From Pseudomonadota bacterium (GTDB taxonomy: Bacteria > Pseudomonadota > Gammaproteobacteria > Burkholderiales > SG8-39), in contig JAJZUK010000100.1 of the NCBI GenBank assembly GCA_021847125.1, positions 1-5,609 of the forward strand: 5,609 bases of DNA, read 5' to 3'. The notes below the pieces were generated by a model. The model worked only from the letters and a program-made list of their open reading frames with translations, was not told the origin of the DNA and searched no databases. The translations under genes were made by a program, and so were the position numbers. Positions 1 to 5,546 of this stretch are shown here, in pieces. The first letter of the stretch is position 1, and each line of letters opens with the position of its first letter.

Positions 1-806
1 TCTTCATACAGCAGTTGCTCTTTCACCACCTGCAGGTTCACCACGCCGCCTGTGGCATCGGCCTTGGTGATCACGATGCGCCCGTCCGCACCCACCTCGG
101 CAATCGGAAAACCGATGTTCGCCGGGTCGGGAATGTCCTTGTAGCCCGGGTCGTAATAGACGCCGCCCGTGACCTGCGAGCCGCATTCGAGCAGATGCCC
201 GACGCCTGCGCCGAGCGCGAGCTTGTCCCAGTCGTCCTCGGCCCAGCCGTAGTGGTGGATTAGTGGCGCAAGCGCGAGCGAAGGATCGCCGCAGCGACCG
301 GTGACGACCAGCTGGGCTCTGCCGCGCAGCGCTTCGACGATCGGCTGCGCCGAAAGATAGGCGTTGGCCGACACCATGGCGCCGCTGCCTTGGGCTAGCA
401 TCGCATCCGCCTCGTACACCTCGAGCTGCGCCAGGTCGATGTGCGCGCTCAGGTCGTCGCCTTCGACCACGCCGATGCGCAAGCCGCCCAGACCCAGGCG
501 GCGAGCAAGGCGGCCGATCGCGCGCGCCGCACCCGCCGGATTTGCCGCGCCGAAATTGCCGATGATGCTGATGCCGTGCTGCACGCACTTCGCCAGGATC
601 GGTTCGAGCAGGCGTTCGAGCATGGGCTCGTAGCCGCGCGCCGGGTCGCGCCGCTTCTCCAGCTGCGCCAGCGCGACCGTGCGCTCGCCCAGCACTTCGA
701 AGAAGATCGCGGCCGGCCCGCCGCGCGCGATCAGCGTATCGACCACGGGACCGGGCGCGTCGATGCGATCGCCGGAGAAGCCGGCGCCATTGCCTATGCG
801 GAACAT
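1..806 (-). CDS. AtuA-like protein (DUF1446, acyclic terpene utilisation family), 5' part only
   Basis: The first 268 codons of a gene whose 3' end lies beyond the left edge; I translated it by hand with no internal stop. The N-terminus MFRIGNGAGFSGDRIDAP (1-18) is the typical opening of the AtuA/DUF1446 family. Further family signatures are ERTVALAQ (41-48), NFGAANPAGAARAI (84-97), CGDPSLALAPLIHHYGW (172-188), HLLECGSQVTGG (204-215) and NIGFPIAEV (230-238). AtuA belongs to the citronellol/geraniol catabolic cluster of Pseudomonas, but its biochemical step is not established and most homologues lie in other acyl-CoA or lactone catabolic clusters, so a terpene role should not be assumed. The ATG at 806 is chosen because the family opening begins there; I see no clear Shine-Dalgarno, and the frame stays open a little upstream. 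It is separated from the upstream microprotein by 172 nt holding two strong stem-loops, so it may have its own promoter. Family confidence is high, function low. Confidence 0.88.
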   Translation of the reverse strand, partial: MFRIGNGAGFSGDRIDAPGPVVDTLIARGGPAAIFFEVLGERTVALAQLEKRRDPARGYEPMLERLLEPILAKCVQHGISIIGNFGAANPAGAARAIGRLARRLGLGGLRIGVVEGDDLSAHIDLAQLEVYEADAMLAQGSGAMVSANAYLSAQPIVEALRGRAQLVVTGRCGDPSLALAPLIHHYGWAEDDWDKLALGAGVGHLLECGSQVTGGVYYDPGYKDIPDPANIGFPIAEVGADGRIVITKADATGGVVNLQVVKEQLLYE

Positions 807-859
807 GGCCGAGAGGTTGCGGGAGCGCGGCGCTGCTGTCAAGCCGCGGCTCTCCCGCG

Positions 860-906
860 CAGCGCAGGCGCGCCGCCATGCTCAGGTTCGCGCGCGTGCT
901 GCGCTG
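860..906. repeat. Imperfect inverted repeat (8 + 6 bp stem) upstream of the AtuA-like gene
   Basis: CAGCGCAG (860-867) is the exact reverse complement of CTGCGCTG (899-906). Directly inside it, GCGCGC at 868-873 pairs with GCGCGC at 890-895, with a three-base bulge on one side. Each end of the element carries a GGCGCGCC palindrome (867-874 and 906-913). It lies 54-100 nt upstream of the AtuA-like start, in the leader if transcription reads through. It could be an RNA structure or a GC-rich accident; the function is unknown. Confidence 0.4.
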
Positions 907-927
907 GCGCGCCGATCCGAATGCATG

Positions 928-967
928 CGCGGGCGCGCGACGAGCAGACTGCCGTCGCGCGCCCGCG
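928..967 (-). terminator. Perfect 15-bp stem-loop behind the transporter/microprotein pair
   Basis: The 15 bases at 928-942 and 953-967 are exact reverse complements, separated by a 10-nt loop (943-952). Read on the minus strand, the hairpin begins 11 nt after the microprotein stop codon, where a terminator or a 3'-end-stabilising structure would be expected. No T-tract follows it (the minus strand continues with CATGCATTCGG), so it is not a canonical intrinsic terminator. It may act as a GC-type terminator, an mRNA-protecting hairpin or a processing site. The structure is certain, the role inferred. Confidence 0.5.
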
Positions 968-978
968 AGGGCTCTAAC

Positions 979-1137
979 TCAGCCGCCAGCCGGGAAATAC
1001 GTATAGCTGATGAATATCAGGACCCCCATCAGCACCACGCCGAGGCCAAGGCTCCATTGGATGAGCTTTATTTCGATGGGCAGCAGCGGCTCATAGGGAA
1101 TCTTCTGCAGTTCTTCGCCGATTTTCGCTTGTTCCAT
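979..1137 (-). CDS. 52-residue single-pass membrane microprotein paired with the transporter
   Basis: An unrecognised small gene, translated by hand. It begins MEQAKIGEELQKIPYEPLLP and ends SYTYFPAGG followed by TGA. Residues 1-26 are charged and amphipathic (three Lys, five Glu). Residues 27-48 form one hydrophobic segment (QWSLGLGVVLMGVLIFISYT, then YF), and a short polar tail follows. Lysines only on the N-terminal side suggest N-in, C-out topology. The ATG has a GAGGAG ribosome binding site 8 nt upstream, and the gene starts 18 nt after the transporter stop codon, so the two are almost certainly co-translated. The position suggests an accessory or small regulatory subunit of the transporter, but I know of no named family and do not assign a function. 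The strong ribosome binding site, tight spacing, clean membrane helix and following hairpin all argue that it is a real gene. Confidence 0.8.
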   Translation of the reverse strand: MEQAKIGEELQKIPYEPLLPIEIKLIQWSLGLGVVLMGVLIFISYTYFPAGG

Positions 1138-1145
1138 GATCGCAT

Positions 1146-1151
1146 CTCCTC
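1146..1151 (-). promoter_or_regulatory. Ribosome binding site GAGGAG of the microprotein
   Basis: On the minus strand GAGGAG lies 8 nt before the ATG at 1137, within the 18-nt gap between the transporter stop and the microprotein start. It decides the start and supports the small gene being translated. Confidence 0.75.
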
Positions 1152-1155
1152 GCAA

Positions 1156-2604
1156 TTAGCCCGCAACCAGCGGCGGCTTCACGCCGTGGAAGAAAATCCA
1201 CGAAACGATCAGACCCACCCAGATGATGAAGCCGAACAGGCAGACCACGTACACAGCCGCCAGCTTGCCGATACCCTCCTCCCACAGTTTCTTGAAATTC
1301 GACATGACGCCGATGGTGAAAAAGGTCATCACGAAAAAAATGCCGCGGAACACGTTGGCTTCGCCCATTGCGGCCTTGATCTTGCCGACCGTCGCGGGCG
1401 ACGCACCAAGCGCGAAAATCAGGATGACCGCGAACGTCACGACGTAACCGATCACGAATTTCGGAAAGCGTTCCCAGATTTCGCCGGCCTTGGCGGTCTC
1501 GCCCGGCTTGACGTTGATGTGCCGCGTCCAGATGTAGGCAAGAACGAAGGCCCACACGCCGATGAAAATGTCGATGAACACCTTGACCGTGGCGGTCGTG
1601 CCGATGATCCAGCCTTTCTGATAGTTGACGCCCTCGGCCGCAGCGTTTGCCAGAATCAGCGATTCCGTAATCGCCCCGCTCGCGACCGCCGCGCCGTCGG
1701 TTTTCACCGCCAGGCCCATCCACCCCCCGGCGACCATCGGCTCGTGCGACATGAACGCCTGCGCGATGAACGGCAGGATCAGCAGCTCGACCACCGCGAA
1801 AATGACGACCAGCGACGACACCATGATCGCCACCACCGGCCGCGCCCGGATCGCGCTGCCGGTCGCGATCGCGGCCGAAACGCCGCAAATCGAGATGCCG
1901 GAGGCGAGCGGCGCCGCCCACTCGCGGCTGAACTTGAACCACTTGCGCGCGACGTAATAAACGACCGCCCAGTAGATCAAATAGGCCTCGACGATGGCCG
2001 CGAAGCCGCGAAACATCAGCGAGGTCGCGAGGCCCAGCTTTTCGGCCGCGGTGATGCCGAGGAAGCCGCCGAGAATGACGATGGCGGTCTTGATGTACAG
2101 CTCGGGTTTGATCGCCTCGTTCATCCACGCGGCGAAACCGGGCATGAAGTTGCCGACGATCAGGCCGGCGATCAGCGCAACGATGAAGCCGCCTTCGGCC
2201 GTCAGCCGCAGCGACCAGCTGACACCGAACTTCTGCATGTCGGCGGGCGTGTTGACGGCGAAATTCGCCCAGCTGCCGAGAATCCAGCACAGGTAGCTGA
2301 TCCAGAACACGGCGGTAAAGCCGAGCGCGAAGCGCTTCGCATCGGCTTTGAGCGCGATCGCCCCGGCCGTCATCAGCACGAGCAACACGACGTAGGTTAC
2401 GACCAGCGAAGCAACCCCGCCCATGCCTGCATACGCCTTGGATGCCGGCGCCAAACTCTTGCCGAGGTCGTTCCAGACGCTGGTGGTGACCACCCAGCCG
2501 AGGATGTCCACCCCTGCGACCACCCCCAGTGCGAGCACAAATACGAGCAATCCAATCCAAACCGAAAGCCAATCCTCACTGATGCCTTGAGTAGTTCGCT
2601 GCAT
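1156..2604 (-). CDS. Putative sulfate exporter family transporter (UPF0324/YeiH type, long form)
   Basis: A 482-residue polytopic inner-membrane protein with roughly eleven or twelve hydrophobic segments. Those most evident are near 12-31, 64-85, 92-115, 138-157, 170-187, 201-219, 255-284, 331-360, 383-400, 420-435 and 449-472. Signatures of the UPF0324 (PSE, putative sulfate exporter) family are GISICGVSAAIA (236-247), GGWMGLAVKTDGAAVASGAI (293-312, equivalent to the conserved loop after the CG-S-AIA helix) and the C-terminal FFTIGVMSNFKKL (428-440). Short members such as E. coli YeiH have about 350 residues. Here about 130 extra N-terminal residues carry two or three further membrane segments, making it the long subtype. 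The family name rests on taurine/sulfonate catabolic gene neighbourhoods; direct transport evidence is scarce, so the substrate is uncertain. The start ATG has an AAGGAGG site 5 nt upstream. It heads a two-gene unit with the microprotein, directly downstream of a broken sulfatase gene. Confidence 0.87.
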   Translation of the reverse strand: MQRTTQGISEDWLSVWIGLLVFVLALGVVAGVDILGWVVTTSVWNDLGKSLAPASKAYAGMGGVASLVVTYVVLLVLMTAGAIALKADAKRFALGFTAVFWISYLCWILGSWANFAVNTPADMQKFGVSWSLRLTAEGGFIVALIAGLIVGNFMPGFAAWMNEAIKPELYIKTAIVILGGFLGITAAEKLGLATSLMFRGFAAIVEAYLIYWAVVYYVARKWFKFSREWAAPLASGISICGVSAAIATGSAIRARPVVAIMVSSLVVIFAVVELLILPFIAQAFMSHEPMVAGGWMGLAVKTDGAAVASGAITESLILANAAAEGVNYQKGWIIGTTATVKVFIDIFIGVWAFVLAYIWTRHINVKPGETAKAGEIWERFPKFVIGYVVTFAVILIFALGASPATVGKIKAAMGEANVFRGIFFVMTFFTIGVMSNFKKLWEEGIGKLAAVYVVCLFGFIIWVGLIVSWIFFHGVKPPLVAG

Positions 2605-2609
2605 GACCG

Positions 2610-2616
2610 CCTCCTT
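2610..2616 (-). promoter_or_regulatory. Strong ribosome binding site AAGGAGG of the transporter
   Basis: The minus strand reads AAGGAGG, then CGGTC, then ATG at 2604. This near-ideal anti-16S match with 5-nt spacing fixes the transporter start. Confidence 0.85.
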
Positions 2617-2796
2617 TGATATTGAGCTTTGTCATACCACTAGACTCCTCACGCTGTTGTGGGTTTGTCGCGTGATTTTTCGATCTCGGTTCGCTTTGCG
2701 GGATAAGGCCCTTCTTGTTATGGGCGACTAAAGCGCTACTGTAAGCCTCCGCCGGCGACTCCGCAACCTCCTCCGCAACTCAACGCCGTCGCACCG
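2617..2796 (-). promoter_or_regulatory. Intergenic region holding the likely transporter promoter
   Basis: About 180 non-coding bases separate the sulfatase remnant from the transporter ribosome binding site, so the transporter probably has its own promoter here. The best minus-strand candidate is an extended -10 element, TGG-TATGAC, at 2631-2639, which would give a leader of about 20-25 nt. It has no recognisable -35 box and is weak. Other structure seen: a TCACGC/GCGTGA inverted repeat (2649-2654 and 2670-2675, 15-nt loop) just upstream of that -10 element, and two copies of CTCCGCAAC at 2759-2767 and 2771-2779. No terminator with a minus-strand T-tract follows the pseudogene. Confidence 0.3.
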
Positions 2797-3730
2797 CTAC
2801 GGCGCGATGATCGGAAACATGCCTTTGGCCTGATCGAACAGGCTGAAAAGCGCCCGAGATCGGCCTCGCTGCCGCTGGTCTTCAGATTGATCTTGAAGCC
2901 CTTGCCGCCGGCGCCGGGCGCGTGAGCCGCCATGCTTATGGACACGGCCGCGCGTGTTCTGCTGTAATGCGACCGCCTTGCCCAGGCCCTCGTCGATGAG
3001 GCCGGTGGCCGAAGCCGGCAGGCGCGTGCCGTACATCCAGGCCGCGCGCCGGCCCATCGAGGGGCCGAGCAGCACGTTCTCGCTGGTCGCCTCCTCGAGG
3101 AAACCTTCGGGCGCGACGATGGGCACGTTGCGCGCGGCCGCTTCTTCGCCCGAGATCACGCCGAGTGCGCCGCCGAAATGATCGACATGGCTGTGCGTGA
3201 ATGTCAGCGCCGACACTTTCTTGTCGCCCAGATGCTTGCGCGCGAACGCCATGGCGGCCGCCGCTGTCTCGCGCGAGGTCAGGGTATCGACCACGATCCA
3301 GCCGGTCTTGCCCTCGATCAGCGTGATATTGGCGAGATCGAAGCCGCGCAGCTGATAGATGCCATCCATCACCTTGAACAAACCGATGTTGTTGTTCAGC
3401 TTCGCCTGGCGCCACAGGCTCGGGTTGGCGCTGGCGGGCGCATCGCCCTGGATGAAGGCGAAGCGGTCGTAGTCCAAAATGGTGGCGTCCTCCGCATTGA
3501 GCACCTTGCCGCTGGGGCGCGCGATCAGCCCGCGCGCCGCGTCCTCGAAATCCTGCTGGTCGGCGAGATTGAGCGTCTGCGCAAACTGCTGGTTGGACTT
3601 GGCCGTTGCGGCTTCGACTCCGCCCGCTGCCTGCTCGGCCGGCTGGTTCCTGCCGCAGCCCGCGAGCAGCAGGGCCGCAAGCAAGACGGCCGCTGCTGCG
3701 TCCGCATTGAACATCCGAGGCGCTGCGCAT
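2797..3730 (-). pseudogene. Decayed alkyl sulfatase (SdsA1/YjcS-like lipoprotein), internally deleted and frameshifted
   Basis: Remnant of a class III (zinc metallo-beta-lactamase fold) alkyl sulfatase, which hydrolyses alkyl sulfate esters in the periplasm or outside the cell. Numbered from the ATG at 3714, it has a lipobox LLAGC (16-20), the family segment NPSLWRQAKLNNNIGLFKV (97-115), GFDLANITLIEGKTGWIVVD (124-143), the metal-binding THSHVDHFGG (173-182) and APEGFLEEATSENVL (201-215). Homology stops at GLGKAVA (243-249, about position 2968). It then jumps to the extreme C-terminus: GFKINLKTSGSEADLG in a different frame (about 2850-2930), followed by LFSLFDQAKGMFPIIAP back in the first frame, ending at the TAG at 2797. 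Intact members have about 650 residues, so roughly 350 codons are missing, including the remaining metal ligands and the dimerisation domain. The strong ribosome binding site serves an ATG at 3730 that is out of frame with the body, suggesting a third indel. It lies 39 nt behind the lactonase, probably formerly in its operon. Confidence 0.88.
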
Positions 3731-3734
3731 GATT

Positions 3735-3743
3735 TCCTCCCCC
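3735..3743 (-). promoter_or_regulatory. Ribosome binding site GGGGGAGGA of the sulfatase remnant
   Basis: On the minus strand a GGAGG core lies 5 nt before an ATG at 3730. That ATG opens MRSAS, one base out of register with the frame carrying the lipoprotein signal and the catalytic motif. The in-frame ATG at 3714 is too far from this site (more than 20 nt) for efficient use. Confidence 0.75.
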
Positions 3744-3769
3744 GATTATTGGGTTTCCAGCCGGCGCCG

Positions 3770-4849
3770 CTAGTCGAAGCTGACGATCTCGATCCAGTTG
3801 GCGCCCTTGCCGCCGGGGTACTGTCGCAGCAGCGCCAGCGCGCCGCTCCCCTGGTCGATGGCGTAGACCGAGATCGTCTCCGACTTTTCTCCGCAGGCGA
3901 CGAGGAAGCGGCCGTCCGGGGCGATCGCGAAGCCGCGCGGCTGGGCCTCCGTGGGCGTGCTCGCGAGATAAGCCAGTTGGCCGGTCGCGGCGTTCACGCT
4001 GAATGCGGCCAGCGTGCTGCCGGTGCGCTCCGAGATATAGAGGAATTTCCCGTCCGGCCTGAGATGTATGTCCGCGGCCCAGATGTCGCGCTCCCGGTTG
4101 CGCGGCGGCGTGGGGTCGTTCGGACTCGGCGCCAGGCGCGGCGCGCCGGGCACGAGCTGGGTATCGGGCGGCAGCCCCGAGGCCGAGCCGATTTCGGTCA
4201 ATAGCCCGCTATCGGCATCCAGTGCATACGTCGTGACCGTGGCCAGCAGCTCGCTCAACAAGTACAGATAGCGGTTATCGGCAGAAGTGACGAAATGCCG
4301 CGGCCCGGTGCCCGGCTGCATCTGCACCACCGCCGGCGTGTTGGAAGACAGGCGCCCGGAACCTGCATCGAACGCGAGCTGGAAAATCTGGTCGCTGCCC
4401 AGCGTAGGCACGTAGACGTAGCGGCCGCTACTTTCGGCGCGGATCGAGTGCGCGTTGCGGCCCACCGGAATCACTTGCAGCGGCGGCGCGGCGACGCGGC
4501 CGTCCGCGCCGACCGCATTGACGCTGACGAGGTTCGACTGATAGGAGGCGCCGAACAGGTAGCGCCCGCTGCGGTCCAGCGAAATGTAGGGAAAGCTCGC
4601 CGCGGCAGGCGCTAGCGACAGGGATTGCAGCGCACCGCTGTCGCGGTCGATGGCATAGGCGTGCAGTGAAAACGGCTGTGAGCGCACAGCGGCATACAGA
4701 AAGCGCGCATCCGGACTCAGCGCCAAGGGGCCAACCGCGGCCCCCGCCTTGAACCGCGCACCGGGCTGCAGCGTGCCGTCGGCCTGCATGCGGTAGCTGC
4801 CGATTTCGCCGTCGGCTGCGTTGGAAATGTACACATATGTTCGTGGCAT
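3770..4849 (-). CDS. pgl: 6-phosphogluconolactonase-type beta-propeller lactonase (YbhE/Pgl family)
   Basis: A 359-residue cytoplasmic protein with no signal peptide. Seven repeats of the type D-G-R/K-F/Y-L-Y form a seven-bladed propeller: YVYISN near 5, SPDARFLYAAV near 45, DRSGRYLFGAS near 92, SSGRYVYVPT near 140, SADNRYLYLLS near 189, RPDGKFLYISER near 264 and APDGRFLVACGEK near 310. Close matches to E. coli Pgl (YbhE) include GPRHFV (182-187), WAADIH (257-262) and PTEAQPRGFAIAPDGR (299-314). Pgl hydrolyses 6-phosphogluconolactone in the pentose phosphate or Entner-Doudoroff pathway. Here no zwf, edd or eda is adjacent, so another sugar lactone is possible. A Pro-rich insertion of about 28 residues (226-253) precedes WAADIH and is absent from E. 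coli Pgl (331 residues). The ATG at 4849 is preferred over the GTG at 4858 because GGAG sits 8 nt before the ATG and would overlap the GTG. It is followed 39 nt later by the sulfatase remnant. Confidence 0.85.
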   Translation of the reverse strand: MPRTYVYISNAADGEIGSYRMQADGTLQPGARFKAGAAVGPLALSPDARFLYAAVRSQPFSLHAYAIDRDSGALQSLSLAPAAASFPYISLDRSGRYLFGASYQSNLVSVNAVGADGRVAAPPLQVIPVGRNAHSIRAESSGRYVYVPTLGSDQIFQLAFDAGSGRLSSNTPAVVQMQPGTGPRHFVTSADNRYLYLLSELLATVTTYALDADSGLLTEIGSASGLPPDTQLVPGAPRLAPSPNDPTPPRNRERDIWAADIHLRPDGKFLYISERTGSTLAAFSVNAATGQLAYLASTPTEAQPRGFAIAPDGRFLVACGEKSETISVYAIDQGSGALALLRQYPGGKGANWIEIVSFD

Positions 4850-4865
4850 CGCCTGCACTCCGCTG

Positions 4866-4890
4866 GTCAGTATTGAATAAATTATTGCTT
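4866..4890 (-). promoter_or_regulatory. AT-rich island upstream of the lactonase
   Basis: A run of about 25 bases, mostly A and T, in otherwise very GC-rich DNA, 17-41 nt upstream of the lactonase ATG. On the minus strand it contains AATAAT (4881-4886), a 5/6 match to a -10 box, and AATACT (4869-4874). No -35 box is convincing at the right distance. It may be the lactonase promoter, or it may keep the translation start unstructured. Confidence 0.25.
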
Positions 4891-4891
4891 A

Positions 4892-4940
4892 GCCGCGTCC
4901 GCGCGCGGCCGAGGTGCTGGCCGGGGTTGGAACACCGGCC
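4892..4940 (-). terminator. Two tandem hairpins between thioesterase and lactonase
   Basis: GGCCGG (4919-4924) pairs with CCGGCC (4935-4940), forming a stem-loop that starts 9 nt after the thioesterase stop codon. A second stem, GCCGCG (4892-4897) with CGCGGC (4904-4909) and a 6-nt loop, follows on the minus strand and runs into the AT-rich sequence TAAGCAATAATTTATT. The first has no T-tract and the second only a weak one. They could end thioesterase transcription imperfectly; the role is inferred. Confidence 0.35.
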
Positions 4941-4949
4941 GCTCGCGCC

Positions 4950-5381
4950 TCACGCTCCGGGCGGCGCCTCGACCAGATACTCGGCGATGCTCGGCCGGAA
5001 GTCCTCCGGGATCGGGATCGCATGTCCCTTGTCCAGGTCGAGGAAGCACACCGTCTGCGTGATCGCCAGATGCTCGACGCCGTCCTTCTTGCCGCTGTAG
5101 TGCAGCGTGAGCGAGGAACGTCCCATCCTGAGCACGCGAATCTCGAAATGCAGCACCTCGCCGATGCGGAACGGCTTGTGGAAGTCGCAGTGGATGCTGA
5201 CCGTCGGCGTGCCCACGCGCCGCTCGGTGATCATCTCGGCGTGCGCATGGCCCAGTCCATGGGTGAACCAGTCCTCCAGCGCCGCGTGCGACATGTCGAA
5301 AAACTCCGGGAAGTAGACGATGCCCGCCGGGTCGCAGTGCGAGAAGCGCACCTGCTGGTCGTGCGTGAATACTTTGCCCAT
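4950..5381 (-). CDS. Acyl-CoA thioesterase, 4-hydroxybenzoyl-CoA thioesterase (hotdog) family
   Basis: A 143-residue cytoplasmic hotdog-fold enzyme that hydrolyses an acyl- or aroyl-CoA to the free acid and CoA. The diagnostic motif FSHCDPAGIVYFPEFF spans 13-28, with Asp17 in the same position as the catalytic Asp17 of the Pseudomonas CBS-3 4-hydroxybenzoyl-CoA thioesterase. ERRVGTPTVSIHCDFHKPFR (53-72) forms the central strands and the other half of the CoA pocket. ITQTVCFLD (107-115) is the last long strand. The length is normal for the family and the gene looks intact. The substrate cannot be read from the sequence; aromatic and short- or branched-chain acyl-CoAs are all possible, and a YbgC-like role is less likely given the DPAGIVYFP form of the motif. 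The ATG at 5381 has AGGAAGGGG 7 nt upstream. A 100-nt gap with hairpins separates it from the lactonase, so it may be a separate unit. Confidence 0.88.
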   Translation of the reverse strand: MGKVFTHDQQVRFSHCDPAGIVYFPEFFDMSHAALEDWFTHGLGHAHAEMITERRVGTPTVSIHCDFHKPFRIGEVLHFEIRVLRMGRSSLTLHYSGKKDGVEHLAITQTVCFLDLDKGHAIPIPEDFRPSIAEYLVEAPPGA

Positions 5382-5432
5382 TCAATTGCCCCTTCCTGAT
5401 CCAGACTGTTTGAAAACCCGTTGTTCGCGTCG

Positions 5433-5471
5433 ATTGTATGCGCAGCATGGACCGACCGCAGCCATGCGGTC
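5433..5471 (-). promoter_or_regulatory. Candidate thioesterase promoter with a 7-4-7 palindrome
   Basis: On the minus strand TACAAT (5433-5438) is a 5/6 match to the -10 consensus, about 50 nt before the thioesterase ATG. The -35 position shows only a poor match (CTGCGG) and overlaps one arm of a perfect inverted repeat, GACCGCA (5454-5460), spacer GCCA, TGCGGTC (5465-5471). A palindrome over a weak -35 box is what a regulator-dependent promoter would look like. The regulator is unknown, and 7-bp arms can arise by chance. Confidence 0.35.
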
Positions 5472-5546
5472 ACTTCAGCTTGGCCAAAGTCCGAATCCCT
5501 GACAAAACTCAACATCCCCCTCGCCGCTCTTTGATAGAACCCCTCA

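Noticed and set aside
4..879. A 291-codon minus-strand frame overlapping the AtuA-like gene
   Set aside because: It is an Arg/Ala-rich shadow. A neighbouring frame on the same strand gives the well-conserved AtuA/DUF1446 sequence.
679..2619. A 646-codon open frame on the plus strand opposite the transporter
   Set aside because: Its translation is packed with Asp, His, Arg and Glu without any recognisable domain, the usual mirror image of a hydrophobic GC-rich gene. The minus-strand frame shows clear UPF0324 motifs and membrane segments.
2649..2680. A plus-strand terminator: TCACGC/GCGTGA hairpin followed by TTTTT
   Set aside because: The stem is only 6 bp with a 15-nt loop, and no plus-strand gene ends here. 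It is probably chance, or part of the transporter promoter region.
2759..2779. Two copies of CTCCGCAAC as a regulatory or satellite repeat
   Set aside because: Only two 9-bp copies in a GC-rich spacer, with no further units; too little to claim a repeat element.
2736..2945. A separate 69-codon small protein starting at a GTG
   Set aside because: Its first 30 or so residues are the C-terminal family sequence of the alkyl sulfatase. The rest is out-of-frame read-through into non-coding DNA, so it is part of the pseudogene.
2936..3730. A 264-codon protein from the ATG with the best ribosome binding site
   Set aside because: The frame lacks any family similarity and is Arg-rich. The shifted frame from 3714 carries the sulfatase motifs. 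The ribosome binding site is better explained as belonging to the ancestral, unshifted gene.
3479..4204. A 241-codon plus-strand frame spanning the sulfatase and lactonase
   Set aside because: It crosses two well-supported minus-strand genes and has low-complexity Arg/Ala composition.
4847..4858. A GTG at 4858 as the lactonase start
   Set aside because: The GGAG ribosome binding site overlaps the GTG but is ideally spaced from the ATG at 4849. The family alignment also starts just after that ATG.
4882..5448. A 188-codon minus-strand frame over the thioesterase
   Set aside because: It is out of frame with the thioesterase, whose own frame has Asp17 and the full hotdog motif set.
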